Positions 44,609 to 53,482 of a stretch of DNA of 64,000 nt are shown piece by piece. Each line of letters opens with the position of its first letter. Position 1 is the first letter of the stretch. Below the pieces are notes generated by a model. The model saw only the letters and a list, made by a program, of their open reading frames with translations, was not told the DNA's origin and made no database searches. The DNA lies in the NCBI RefSeq assembly GCF_000308635.1, contig NZ_BAGD01000028.1, positions 54,365-118,364 of the forward strand, in the 5' to 3' direction. The DNA is from Nocardia otitidiscaviarum NBRC 14405 (lineage in GTDB: Bacteria > Actinomycetota > Actinomycetes > Mycobacteriales > Mycobacteriaceae). A program made the translations under genes and the position numbers.

Positions 44609-45859
44609 ATGCGGCAGGGCGGCGCGCGGATTCGAGGATGCGCGCGGGGCGGCAGGGGCTGGTGGACATTCCTGATCGCGGTGGTGATCGCCCTGGCTGC
44701 GGCGGTCGCGCCGCTGGCCAGACCGCAGATTCCGGTGCCGGACGACGATCCGTTCTACGCGCCCCCGGCGAACCTGGCGGCCTACGCCAATGGGGCCGTG
44801 CTGGATTCGCGGCCCATCGCGGTCTTCGGGCTGCCGTTGCCGGTGGCCGCCTGGCAGCTCCGATACCGCAGCACGGATTCGCTGGGGGTCCCGATCGCGA
44901 ATGTCGCCACGGTCATGCTGCCGCCGGGAGCGTGGACGAATCCCGGTGGGCGTCCGCTGCTGTCGTATCAGATAGCGGAGGACAGCCTCGGCACCAGTTG
45001 CGCGCCCTCCTACGCCCTGCGCGGCGGCCGCGACTTCTCCATCGTGAACACCCTGCTGGACATTCCGTTCCTGGCCGCCGCGCTGTTTCGCGGCTGGGCC
45101 GTGGTGGTCTCGGATTATCAAGGGCCGCAATCGCGTTTCTTCGACGGGGTGACCTCGGGCCGCGGTGTGCTCGACGGCGTCCGCGCGGCTCGCGACTTCG
45201 CCCCGCTGGGTCTGACCGCCGACAGCCCGATCGGAGCCTGGGGCTACTCGGGCGGCGCGTTCGCCACCCTCTGGGCCACGCAACTGCGTGCCGCCTACGC
45301 GCCCGATGTGTGGCTGCACGGGGTCACGGCGGGCGGGGTGCCCGCGAATATCCCGGCCGTCGCCCGCGGCGTGGACGGCGGCCTCCAGGCCGGACTGGCC
45401 CTGCTCATCCTGTTGTCGCTGGCCCGCAACGACCCCGCCTCGGGCCTGATCGATCTGCTCGACGACCGCGGCCACGCGGCGCTCGCGCAGGAATCCGAAG
45501 CCTGTGGCGCGGATCTGGTGGTGCGGCACCCGTTCGACCGTGTGGACAACTATTCGGCGGTCCCGAACCTCCTGTCGCACCCGGTGTTCGAGGCCACCGC
45601 GCAACCCCAGGAGCTGGGCGGATCCATTCCGGACGTCCCGCTGTACCTCTACCACAGCACCGCCGACGACGTGATTCCCGTAGCCGGATTCACCGCGCTG
45701 CGGGATCGCTACTGCGCGGGTGGTGCGACGCTCGTCTCGGTGCACTCGCGGGTGCCCGGCCACAATCCCGCGGCCCTGGTGGAATCCGTGGGCGCGATGA
45801 ACTACCTGTCGGACCGATTCGCGGGAAGTCCGGCTCCCCGCGAGTGCGCGGAGAACTGA
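44609..45859 (+). CDS. Secreted lipase (LIP/secretory lipase family)
   Basis: 416 residues. Sec signal or anchor (GWWTFLIAVVIALAAAVAPLA, shown as WTFLIAVVIALAAAVAPL), then a LIP-family alpha/beta hydrolase: PDDDPFYAPPANLAAYANG, nucleophile in GAWGYSGGAFAT, Asp in HSTADDVIPV and His in VPGHNPAALVE. Such enzymes in nocardiae and mycobacteria hydrolyse triacylglycerols or related esters outside the cell. The ATG at 44609 has GGAGG 4 nt upstream. Confidence 0.93.
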   Translation: MRQGGARIRGCARGGRGWWTFLIAVVIALAAAVAPLARPQIPVPDDDPFYAPPANLAAYANGAVLDSRPIAVFGLPLPVAAWQLRYRSTDSLGVPIANVATVMLPPGAWTNPGGRPLLSYQIAEDSLGTSCAPSYALRGGRDFSIVNTLLDIPFLAAALFRGWAVVVSDYQGPQSRFFDGVTSGRGVLDGVRAARDFAPLGLTADSPIGAWGYSGGAFATLWATQLRAAYAPDVWLHGVTAGGVPANIPAVARGVDGGLQAGLALLILLSLARNDPASGLIDLLDDRGHAALAQESEACGADLVVRHPFDRVDNYSAVPNLLSHPVFEATAQPQELGGSIPDVPLYLYHSTADDVIPVAGFTALRDRYCAGGATLVSVHSRVPGHNPAALVESVGAMNYLSDRFAGSPAPRECAEN

Positions 45860-46329
45860 CTTCGCCTACCGGTGCGTGCGAACCCGGGGCGGGTGTGCGC
45901 GAACGGTGTGGGAGCGGGAATGACGCCTGCGCGGAGGATGCGCGAGCCGAATGGCGGATGCGCGGGTTCCCAGGGCGGCGGGCGTGGTGGCCGACGCTGA
46001 GGTCCCCCAGATCGACCGGTGCCGTGGTCGGTATGCGGCGAACGTGCTGCCGGAGCAGGCACCCGGACACGTGGCCAGGGCGGGTACATCCGTGTGGCGC
46101 GTAGCCCCCGAGGAGGTCTGAACCGATTGCGATCGGACAGTCCGTGATTGGGCGGACTGTGGTACGGGTGCGCCGGGCCGCGCCGAGGGCACAGGGTGGG
46201 CAAGCGCGGAGCCCACCCTGACCGCTCCATCGTTGCTTCCCGACCGCTCCCTGTCCGGGCTCGGTCGGCTAGGGCCGGCGTCCGGCCGAGTCGGCTCCGG
46301 CTCAGTTGGCCCGGCTCAGTTGGCCCGGC
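45860..46329. other. 470-bp spacer without a gene
   Basis: Between two convergent genes. GC-rich; GATGCGCG-like words recur around 45936-45965 and GTGCG(T/C)G-type words at its start. The right end carries the 14-bp triplication at 46299-46340. No coding frame or RNA recognised. Confidence 0.45.
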
Positions 46330-46340
46330 TCAGTTGGCCC
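46299..46340. repeat. 14-bp unit in three tandem copies across a stop codon
   Basis: Exact copies of GGCTCAGTTGGCCC at 46299-46312, 46313-46326 and 46327-46340. The third copy contains the stop codon and the last residues of the secreted protein gene that ends at 46330. Confidence 0.95.
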
Positions 46341-46989
46341 CGGCGAACTTGCTGGTCCCCGGAGGCGCCATGAGCGTGTTGATCAGATCGATCCCCGCGA
46401 TGATCAGCGTCGGTCCACCCACCACGAGGGTGCCGATGATGCCGCCGATGGCCGCCCCTGCGATCACGCTGGCGATCACGGTCGGGCCGCCGACAATGCC
46501 GGTGAGTCCGACCGCCGCTCCGAGGGCGGTGCCGATGAACGCCCCGATGGCGGTGGCGATGCCGAACTGGCTGGCGAACGTCTGCTGCGCCAGCAGGTTC
46601 TCCTTCGGCGAGGCGACCGGCTTGATCGCGGCCGGTCGAGCCGTCGATTCGTCCTTGATCGCCGTCAGCGACAGCGTGGCGCCGTCGGCGCTGATGTTGT
46701 GCGGCAGCGAGTATTCCGTGCCGTCCTGCTGGAACGCCAGCGGCAGGCTCACCCAGGTGCGCCCGGCATTGTCGTTGATGTTCACCGAATTGCCTGCGAG
46801 CTGGAAGGTTCCGTTGGTGAGGCTGGTGACGACGGTATTGCCGACCAGCTTGGCCTCGTATCCGATATCGGGAGCGACGGAGTCGGCCTGCGCGGTCCCC
46901 ATGGCACCGGTGCCGATGGCGAGGGCGGTGATTACCGGTGCGGCAACACCCGTGATCTTGCGGTACATCTGCGGTTGTCCAATCTTCAT
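46330..46989 (-). CDS. Secreted protein with glycine-zipper C-terminus (nocardial family)
   Basis: 219 residues. Signal peptide (APVITALAIGTGAMGTAQA), then a beta-rich domain: YEAKLVGNTVVTSLTNGTF, VNINDNAGRTWVSLPLAFQQ, EYSLPHNISADGATLSLTAI. A Pro/Lys linker (RPAAIKPVASPKENLLAQQ) is followed by a glycine-rich hydrophobic block (IGAFIGTALGAAVGLTGIVG, GGIIGTLVVGGPTLI). I remember many paralogs in Nocardia (labelled DUF8020, from memory); function unknown, possibly membrane-inserting. Start ATG 46989 or 46968; neither has a clear Shine-Dalgarno sequence. Confidence 0.82.
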   Translation of the reverse strand: MKIGQPQMYRKITGVAAPVITALAIGTGAMGTAQADSVAPDIGYEAKLVGNTVVTSLTNGTFQLAGNSVNINDNAGRTWVSLPLAFQQDGTEYSLPHNISADGATLSLTAIKDESTARPAAIKPVASPKENLLAQQTFASQFGIATAIGAFIGTALGAAVGLTGIVGGPTVIASVIAGAAIGGIIGTLVVGGPTLIIAGIDLINTLMAPPGTSKFAGAN

Positions 46990-47205
46990 CAGGTTGTTCT
47001 GTCAACGCTGGCCGCACACGCTGAAATTTCCTCACCCCTCGCGCGTGTGAAGCCGTGATGCGAATCGCATCGTGATCCCTCATCCGATCTTCAATCGCCA
47101 ACGGTAGCGCGCCCCACCGACACGCCGTATGATTTTCGGCCCAGACCGAGGTCGGGAGGCAATCCGCTTGGGCTTCAGCGGAATCTGCGCCGCCGCGAAA
47201 CCCAC

Positions 47206-47967
47206 TCAGACCAGCACGTCGACCAGAATCGCTCCGGCGCATACGACCCCGACGATAGCGAGAGCGTATATATCCCGTCGGCCCGGCGTACTGGGCCGCG
47301 CGGTGAGTTCTCCGGTGCCCCCGCGCGCGGTGATCGCCTCCCCGAGTTCCCCCGCTCGTCGCGTGGAGACCGCCAGTGCCGCGGTGAGAATGTCCACCAG
47401 GGGATTCGCGGCCCGCTGCAACATTCCGTCGCTCGGACGCAGTTTCCGGGAGGCCCGCAGAATCCGCATCTCCTCCAGCAGCAGCGGCAGCCCGCGCAGC
47501 GTCAGCGCCACCACGACCGCCCATTCGTCCACCGGCACCGCGTGCCGCACGCCGCGCCGCGTCCACCCGATCCGCCGCAGCGGCGCGCCGAGTTTGGCGA
47601 GGGCGGGCGCGATCTCCCCCATGGGTGTGGTCCACGCGATGAGGAAGGACGCGCTCAACAGGATGAGTCCGAATACCGCCACATTGAGATAGCGCAGCAC
47701 CGCCGCGCTCCCGATGGGGAGGTTGATCAGCGCGCCCAGCAGCAGCCCCGCCCAGAACCACCAGGGAAAGCGCGGCAGGGTGCCCAGCGGCAGCCGCGCG
47801 GTGATCCACACCGCCGCCAGGAAGGCCACGCAGATCCCCAGCACCGGCCAGGACGGAATGAACATCAGCAGGACGCTGACGGCGAAGGCGGCGATCATCT
47901 TGGTACCGGCCCACAGTCGGTGCACCGGGCTCGCCACGGGGACTTCGCGCAGAATCGGGCCGCTCAT
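47206..47967 (-). CDS. ECF transporter T component (CbiQ-like)
   Basis: 253 residues with five or six hydrophobic segments. Conserved EcfT features: SPVHRLWAGTKMIAAFA near the N-terminus, and coupling-helix motifs with ARG-like triplets: LPLLLEEMRILRASRKLR and STRRAGELGEAITARGG. It corresponds to Rv2325c. The ATG at 47967 overlaps the stop codon of the upstream S-A-A' gene (ATGA), with GGAGG 7 nt before. It couples the ATPase pair to a substrate-binding membrane component; substrate unknown. Confidence 0.9.
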   Translation of the reverse strand: MSGPILREVPVASPVHRLWAGTKMIAAFAVSVLLMFIPSWPVLGICVAFLAAVWITARLPLGTLPRFPWWFWAGLLLGALINLPIGSAAVLRYLNVAVFGLILLSASFLIAWTTPMGEIAPALAKLGAPLRRIGWTRRGVRHAVPVDEWAVVVALTLRGLPLLLEEMRILRASRKLRPSDGMLQRAANPLVDILTAALAVSTRRAGELGEAITARGGTGELTARPSTPGRRDIYALAIVGVVCAGAILVDVLV

Positions 47968-50042
47968 CGCCATGCCTCCGGCTGGTTCGTCGGATAGGGG
48001 TGCTGCGGTGGCGCGGATTGCGCTGGGGGAGAAGGGGGTTCGAGCAGCTTCCCGCCGCTCAGGTGTACGGTGCGGTCGCACAGCACGGCCATGTCGTCGA
48101 CATCGTGGGAGATGACGATCAGCGTGAGGCCGGAATCCCGCAGCCGCCCGAGCAGTTCCACCACATCCGCGCGTCCCTCGGGGTCGAGCCCCGCCAGCGG
48201 TTCGTCCAGTACCACCACCTGTGGGCGACTGGCCGCGATGGCCGCCAGCACCACCCGTTTCGCCTGTCCGCCACTGAGTTCCTCGATGGAGCGGGTGGCC
48301 AGGGCGCGGTCCAACCGCACGGCGTCCAGGGCGCGGCCGATGGCGAGGGTGCCGTGCCCGCCCCAGTCCTCGATCTCCGCGCCGACCGTCTGGCGCTGCA
48401 ATTGCAGGCGGGAATGCTGAAATGCCAACTGCACGGCTCCGATTCGGCGATGGGTGGGACGGGTGCCGGTGAGCTCGAGCAGGACGCAGGTGCCTTCGGT
48501 GGGCACGGTGAGTCCGGCCATGATCCAGGCGAGGGTGGACTTGCCGGATCCGTTGCCGCCCACGATCAGCAATGCCTCCCCGCGGTACACGTCGAGATCT
48601 ATCCCATGCAATGCCGGTGCCTCCCAAGGCGTTCGGCGATTGTAGGTGTGGCGCAGACCGCGCAGGCGCAGGATGGGTTCGCCGATGGGCCGCCGCCGGG
48701 GCTCGCGGACGGGACGCGGCCAAGCGGGCAGGTGGTCGACGGCGCGGCCGTCGCGCAGGTGCACGACACGATCGGCCATGGCGGCGTCGGCCTCGTGGTG
48801 GGTCACCAGCACCACCGCCATATCGTGCCGTTTCGGCAGGTCCGCCAGGAGGGCGACCAGCTCGCGTCGGCCCTCCGGGTCGATCATGGCGGTGGCCTCG
48901 TCGGCGATGAGCAGGGTGGGGCGGCGGGCCAGGGCGGCGGCCACGGCCAAGCGCTGCTGCTGTCCGCCGGACAGCGTCGCGGTCTCCGCGTCTCCCATGC
49001 CGCCGAGTCCGACCTCGGCCAGCAGTCCCTCGATGTCGACGGTGGCGGCGATCTCGGTGGGCAGGCCCCACACCACGTCGTCGGCGGCGAGCACCCCGAG
49101 GGTCTGGCTCTCGGGCCGCTGGAGCACCAGCGCGGTGCCGCCGGTGACGCCCAGGCCCGCGGAGCCGGGGCGGGTGACGGTGCCGGATGTCGGTGGCCGT
49201 CCGGCGAGAATCCGGGTGAGCGTGGATTTTCCGGAGCCGTTGTGCCCGACCACCGCCACGAATTCGCCGAGCCGCACGGTGAGGTCGATGTCCTGGAGTG
49301 CGGGGGTGCGCGCGCCCGGGTACCGGAACGACACCTGGCGCAGGCCGACCGGCAGCGGGGCGACGGGCCGGTCGTCGGCGGGCGCGTCCAGCAGGTCGCG
49401 GCCGGGCAGCCAGGACAGTCGTACCAGCACCGAGCCGAGCACGTACCAGGAGATGAGACCGCTGGTGATGACCCCCGCCAGCACGCCGCCCGCGATCCAC
49501 GCCCACCACCAGCGCAGCACCGTATCGGTGAGATCGGCGATGGCGTGGCCGAGCGGTGCCAGGGCGGACTCGCTGGCGAGGATCTTCTCCACGCCGGCGG
49601 CGGTATTGCGGATAGTGTCGAACACCAGTTGGCGTGCCCGGGAGAACAGCAGCAGCAATCCTACGGAGAACGATGCCCCAGCCAGTCCCGCCAGTGTGGA
49701 CAGTCCCAGCACCGCGAGCAGTCCGCCGCGCCGCCGTTTCACCACGCCGATGATGCCGCCGATCACCGCGACCGACGCCAGGTTGAGCGCCGGGACGATG
49801 CCGGCCGCCACGAAGGTCACCAGGGTGGCCGCGACGGTGGTGGTGCTCAGCGCCCGCACCCGGTGCCGGTATGCGAGCAGTCCCATCGGTACGGCCGCCA
49901 CCAGTTGCAGCGCGGCGGCGAACGGCACCACCGACCCGACGGTCACCAAACCGACCGTCGCTCCGCCGAGCACGGCACCGGTGGCGAGTTCGATCGGGCG
50001 CAGTGGGCCGTGCGGTACGGAAGCTCCGGGCGAAACAGTCAC
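47964..50042 (-). CDS. ECF transporter: membrane S-like part fused to two ATPase domains
   Basis: 692 residues. Residues of about 15-210 form six hydrophobic helices (S-component-like). Then come two ABC ATPase domains. The first has Walker A GHNGSGKST, signature LSGGQQQRLAVAAAL and Walker B TLLIADEATAM; the second has Walker A GGNGSGKST, signature LSGGQAKRVVLAAIA and Walker B VVVLDEPLAGLDPEG. Thus S, A and A' are one chain, as in Rv2326c, with the T component next. A vitamin or metal substrate is typical of ECF importers but cannot be named. GTG 50042 chosen. Divergent from a cation exporter gene. Confidence 0.88.
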   Translation of the reverse strand: MTVSPGASVPHGPLRPIELATGAVLGGATVGLVTVGSVVPFAAALQLVAAVPMGLLAYRHRVRALSTTTVAATLVTFVAAGIVPALNLASVAVIGGIIGVVKRRRGGLLAVLGLSTLAGLAGASFSVGLLLLFSRARQLVFDTIRNTAAGVEKILASESALAPLGHAIADLTDTVLRWWWAWIAGGVLAGVITSGLISWYVLGSVLVRLSWLPGRDLLDAPADDRPVAPLPVGLRQVSFRYPGARTPALQDIDLTVRLGEFVAVVGHNGSGKSTLTRILAGRPPTSGTVTRPGSAGLGVTGGTALVLQRPESQTLGVLAADDVVWGLPTEIAATVDIEGLLAEVGLGGMGDAETATLSGGQQQRLAVAAALARRPTLLIADEATAMIDPEGRRELVALLADLPKRHDMAVVLVTHHEADAAMADRVVHLRDGRAVDHLPAWPRPVREPRRRPIGEPILRLRGLRHTYNRRTPWEAPALHGIDLDVYRGEALLIVGGNGSGKSTLAWIMAGLTVPTEGTCVLLELTGTRPTHRRIGAVQLAFQHSRLQLQRQTVGAEIEDWGGHGTLAIGRALDAVRLDRALATRSIEELSGGQAKRVVLAAIAASRPQVVVLDEPLAGLDPEGRADVVELLGRLRDSGLTLIVISHDVDDMAVLCDRTVHLSGGKLLEPPSPPAQSAPPQHPYPTNQPEAWR

Positions 50043-50293
50043 GCACCCAGTCTGCCGTGTGCACGGGTGTGCACGTACCGACCCGTGCCCGGCCTGTCCG
50101 CCGAGGGTGAGGGGCGTATCAGCCCGAGCGAATGCGCGGCGCTGTGGGGAATGCCACCGGCCGCTCGGGTTTCGGCGCGATCGGAGGTGGCAACCGACAC
50201 TGTCGGGTCGGGCATCGCGCGGCGGACCGGCGGCCGGGGCGGGTGTCGCGAGCCGCTCCGGACGGGTCTGTCGAACTCGTTCGGGCGTAGGTG

Positions 50294-50322
50294 TTGCATT
50301 CATGCGCAACTATGCATAGTTT
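50294..50322 (+). promoter_or_regulatory. Cation-exporter promoter with 14-bp palindrome
   Basis: TTGCAT (50294-50299) and TAGTTT (50317-50322) are spaced 17 bp and would start transcription at about 50330, i.e. at the GTG start codon (leaderless). AACTATGCATAGTT (50308-50321) is a perfect 14-bp palindrome over the spacer and -10. GTTGC/GCAAC arms (50293-50297, 50306-50310) flank an overlapping site. Placement and symmetry fit a metal-sensing ArsR/SmtB-type or similar repressor. Confidence 0.6.
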
Positions 50323-50330
50323 GGATCACC

Positions 50331-51245
50331 GTGGGACACGATCATTCGCATGGCATCGCGCCGGAGAGCGCGTCGGGCAAGTATCTGAGCCGCCTGGTGA
50401 TGGCGCTGGGCATCGCGGTCGTCTTCATGCTGGCCGAATTCGTGGTCGCGTTCTGGACCTCGTCGCTGGCGCTGCTCTCCGACGCGGCGCACATGCTGAC
50501 CGATGTCGTCGGCGTCGGCATGGCGCTGTCGGCGATCCTGCTCGCCAAGCGCAGCCGCCCCACCTACACCCGGACCTTCGGCTACTACCGCGCCGAGGTA
50601 CTGGCGGCGCTGGCCAACGCCGTCCTGCTGTTCGGCGTCGCGATCTATGTGCTGTACGAGGCCATCGCGCGACTGGGTGAGCCGCCGGAGGTGCCGGGCT
50701 GGCCGGTGCTCATCGTGGGCGCGCTGGGCATGGTCGCCAATATCGCGTCGGCGCTGCTGCTGCGCTCGGGCGCGAAGGAGAGCCTGAATGTGCGCGGCGC
50801 GTACCTCGAGGTGTTCGCCGACCTCATCGGCTCGGTGGGCGTGCTGATCTCGGCGGCCATCACCCTCACCACCGGCTGGCGCTACGCGGACATGATCATC
50901 GGTGTGGCCATCGGCCTGTGGGTGCTGCCCCGCACCTGGGTGCTGGCGCGCCGTTCGCTGCGAATCCTGTTCCAGCACAGCCCCGAGAACCTGGATGTCG
51001 AGCAGATCGCCGCCGCCCTGCACACCGTGCCCGGCGTCGCCGATGTGCACGACCTGCACGTGTGGACGCTGACCTCCGGGATGGAGGTGGCCTCGGCGCA
51101 CATCACCGTGGCGGGCGGGCACACCGGCGACGACGTGCTGCGCGCCGCCCAGCACGTGCTGGCGCACGACTTCCACATCGAGCACGCGACCTTGCAGGTC
51201 GAGGGCGCGGACTCGGCGCGCCGGTGCGCCGAGCTGTCGTGGTGA
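50331..51245 (+). CDS. Cation diffusion facilitator (CzcD/ZitB-like metal exporter)
   Basis: 304 residues. N-terminal His motif GHDHSHG, six membrane helices, metal site residues in LLSDAAHMLTDVVG (HxxxD) and EVFADLIGSVGVLIS, and the C-terminal cytoplasmic domain VPGVADVHDLHVWTLTSG with metal-binding His/Asp residues. It exports Zn2+ or similar divalent cations by proton antiport. GTG 50331 is right at the predicted transcription start. The promoter palindrome implies metal-responsive control. It diverges from the ECF importer genes. Confidence 0.95.
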   Translation: MGHDHSHGIAPESASGKYLSRLVMALGIAVVFMLAEFVVAFWTSSLALLSDAAHMLTDVVGVGMALSAILLAKRSRPTYTRTFGYYRAEVLAALANAVLLFGVAIYVLYEAIARLGEPPEVPGWPVLIVGALGMVANIASALLLRSGAKESLNVRGAYLEVFADLIGSVGVLISAAITLTTGWRYADMIIGVAIGLWVLPRTWVLARRSLRILFQHSPENLDVEQIAAALHTVPGVADVHDLHVWTLTSGMEVASAHITVAGGHTGDDVLRAAQHVLAHDFHIEHATLQVEGADSARRCAELSW

Positions 51246-51267
51246 CGCCGGGCGGTGCGGTCGGCGA

Positions 51268-52719
51268 CTAGCGGACCCGGGTGAGGACATAGTCCTCGGG
51301 CTGTACCTTGCGGGTCCGCCGCCGATAGCTGCGCGTCGTACCCGGCCAGTTGTTGGTGATCTTCCCGGCCTCGTTCCGGTACCAGCTGGTGCAGAAGTTC
51401 CACGGTGTCAGGGCCAGGCGCTGCTGCAGTGCGATATTGAAGGCGCGTTCGGCCTCCGGCCGCACCTCCAGGGTGCAGCCCGGATGTTCCGCCAACACCT
51501 GTATCGCGGCGCGGATGTAGCGGGCCTGCGACTCCTGCATGTAGATGATCGAACCCACGCCGAGATTGGTGTTGGGGCCGTACACCAGGAACAGATTCGG
51601 GAACTCCGGCACCGTCATCCCCAGGTAGGCGTGCGCCCCGTCGGCCCACACATCGGCCAGGTTCCGTCCACCCCGGCCCCGGATCTTCATGGGCCACAGG
51701 AATTCCGTGCCCTTGAATCCGGTGCCGTAGATGATCACGTCGGCGGCGTGCAGAATGCCGTCCTCGGTGCGCACGCCTTCCGGCACGATCTCGGCGATCG
51801 GTGTGGTCACCAGCTCCACATTGGGCTGGGTCAGTGCCGGGTAGTAGTCATTGGAGAACAGCCCCCGCTTGCAGCCGATGGGATAGTCCGGTGTGAGCGC
51901 GGCGCGCAGCTCCGGATCCGGCACCTGTTCGGCGAGATGTTTCTCCGCGATCCGCGACACCACCCGCGCGATGCCCGGGAGCTCCACCAGTCCGAGCGCC
52001 ACCGTCTCGCCGATCAGCCACCACGAAACCCGCTCGGCCAGCGGCATTCCCGGAATCCGCCGCAGCACCCGGTGATGCACCGGCGTGTAATCGGTGTCGA
52101 ACTTCGGCAGCACCCAGGCCGGGGTCCGCTGGAACAGCGTCAGCCGCCGCGCCGCGGGTTGGATCTCCGGAATGTACTGCACCGCACTGGCTCCGGTGCC
52201 GATGCAGGCCACCCGTTTGCCGTTGAGGTTCACGTCGTGATCCCACAGCGCCGAATGGAACGACTGCCCCGCGAAGGTGTCGATCCCCGGTATCGAGGGC
52301 CAGGCGGGCCGCGACAGTTGCCCGACCGCCGATACCAGCACATCGGCGGTTCGAGTCACGCCGTCGCCGGTGAGCACGGTCCACCGGCCGGTGGTCTCGT
52401 CGAACTCGGCCTCGGTCACCTCCGCGCCGAACATGATGGATTCCAGTAGTCCGTGCCGCCGCGCCACCTCCCACATGTAGGCGTGGATATCGCGTCGCCC
52501 CGAATAGCGCTGCGGCCAATCCGGTTTGGCCTCGTAGGAGAACGAGTACAGCGGTGACGGCACATCGCACGCCGCTCCCGGGTAGGTGTTCTCGCGCCAC
52601 ACCCCACCCAGATCCTGCGCCTTCTCGAGGATGGTGAATTCGCGAAAGCCATTGCGCTGCAATTCGATCGCCATCCCCAACCCCCCGAATCCGGCCCCGA
52701 TGATGATCACGGACGGCAT
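51268..52719 (-). CDS. Flavin-containing (Baeyer-Villiger-type) monooxygenase
   Basis: 483 residues. FAD motif VIIIGAGFGGLGMAIEL, YPGAACDVPSPLYSFS, the BVMO fingerprint FAGQSFHSALWD (FxGxxxHxxxW), NADPH motif VACIGTGASAVQYIP and VIIYGTGFKGTEF. It oxygenates ketones or related hydrophobic substrates with NADPH and O2. Resembles EthA/MymA-type actinobacterial enzymes. ATG 52719 has GAGGAG 8 nt upstream. It is convergent with the cation exporter and divergent from crcB. Confidence 0.93.
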   Translation of the reverse strand: MPSVIIIGAGFGGLGMAIELQRNGFREFTILEKAQDLGGVWRENTYPGAACDVPSPLYSFSYEAKPDWPQRYSGRRDIHAYMWEVARRHGLLESIMFGAEVTEAEFDETTGRWTVLTGDGVTRTADVLVSAVGQLSRPAWPSIPGIDTFAGQSFHSALWDHDVNLNGKRVACIGTGASAVQYIPEIQPAARRLTLFQRTPAWVLPKFDTDYTPVHHRVLRRIPGMPLAERVSWWLIGETVALGLVELPGIARVVSRIAEKHLAEQVPDPELRAALTPDYPIGCKRGLFSNDYYPALTQPNVELVTTPIAEIVPEGVRTEDGILHAADVIIYGTGFKGTEFLWPMKIRGRGGRNLADVWADGAHAYLGMTVPEFPNLFLVYGPNTNLGVGSIIYMQESQARYIRAAIQVLAEHPGCTLEVRPEAERAFNIALQQRLALTPWNFCTSWYRNEAGKITNNWPGTTRSYRRRTRKVQPEDYVLTRVR

Positions 52720-52833
52720 TGTGGCGCTCCTCACACTAGGTTGCTCTCCACTCTAGGATCCGCCCCGGTGCGAGCCGATCGAGATCTTCGGCCAACCTGC
52801 CCGGCGGGGTGTGCACCACGGTGATCTCACCCA

Positions 52834-52863
52834 CGGTCAATCCCCCACGCGGGGGGTTGACCG
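52834..52863. promoter_or_regulatory. Long hairpin upstream of the fluoride channel genes
   Basis: Stem CGGTCAATCCCCC / GGGGGGTTGACCG, 13 bp with one G-U pair, loop ACGC, 125 bp upstream of crcB1 in a 268-bp divergent spacer. It embeds GGTCAA/TTGACC arms. It may be an operator or an RNA hairpin; I could not fit a fluoride riboswitch to it. Confidence 0.4.
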
Positions 52864-52987
52864 GTACGCTGGGCGCACGCGGCGGTGGGGCTCGCCGCTT
52901 CGGGCCGACCGGTTCCGAACAACCGTGGATTCCACCAACAGTCCCTACCCCAGAAGCACCCCTGCGGTGATGGAGTAGGAGACGCCT

Positions 52988-53482
52988 GTGCCCAGTGAGC
53001 TGACCGTCCACGACGCGATCGACCCCGATGTCGACATCCGTGCCCCCGAGCAGCGCCGCGAACTCTCCCGCTCCCACGGTGCGATCCTGGCCGTGATCTC
53101 CCTGGGCGGCGGGATCGGCGCACTGGCCCGCTACACACTGGCGCAGCTCTGGCCCACCGCGCCGGGCGGTTTCCCATGGGCGACCTTCGCCGCCAATGTC
53201 CTCGGCTGCTTCCTCATCGGCGTCCTCATGGTCGCCATCACCGAGATCCGGCCCGCCCACCCGCTGCTGCGCCCCTTCCTCGGCGTCGGCGTCCTCGGCG
53301 GCTTCACCACCTTCTCCACCTACGCCGACGACACCCGCGCCCTGCTCACCCCGGAAACGGTCCCGACCGCCATCGCCTACCTCGCCCTGACCCTGCTGTG
53401 CGCACTGGCCGCCACGGCCACGGCCGTCGCACTGACCCGCCGGGCCCACCGCATCACCCGTCGACGGCAGGTGACCCCGTGA
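52988..53482 (+). CDS. crcB1: Fluoride channel subunit (CrcB/Fluc 1)
   Basis: 164 residues. An N-terminal polar extension of about 32 residues precedes four membrane helices. Fluc signatures: GGIGALARYTL, FAANVLGCFLIG (pore Asn), GGFTTFSTYADDT (break in helix 3 binding Na+, phenylalanine box). Forms a dual-topology channel exporting F-. The GTG 52988 has GGAGTAGGAG upstream. Its stop overlaps the start of the second subunit gene (GTGA), so a heterodimer of two subunits is likely. Confidence 0.96.
   Translation: MPSELTVHDAIDPDVDIRAPEQRRELSRSHGAILAVISLGGGIGALARYTLAQLWPTAPGGFPWATFAANVLGCFLIGVLMVAITEIRPAHPLLRPFLGVGVLGGFTTFSTYADDTRALLTPETVPTAIAYLALTLLCALAATATAVALTRRAHRITRRRQVTP

Noticed and set aside
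52870..52990. Possible fluoride riboswitch upstream of crcB1 (GGCGGTGGGGCTCGCC and GGTGATGGAG stretches)
   Set aside because: The invariant 3' segment (GATG with the matching pseudoknot strand) is not found at the right distance, and the second stretch ends only a few bases before the start codon, leaving no room for the aptamer.
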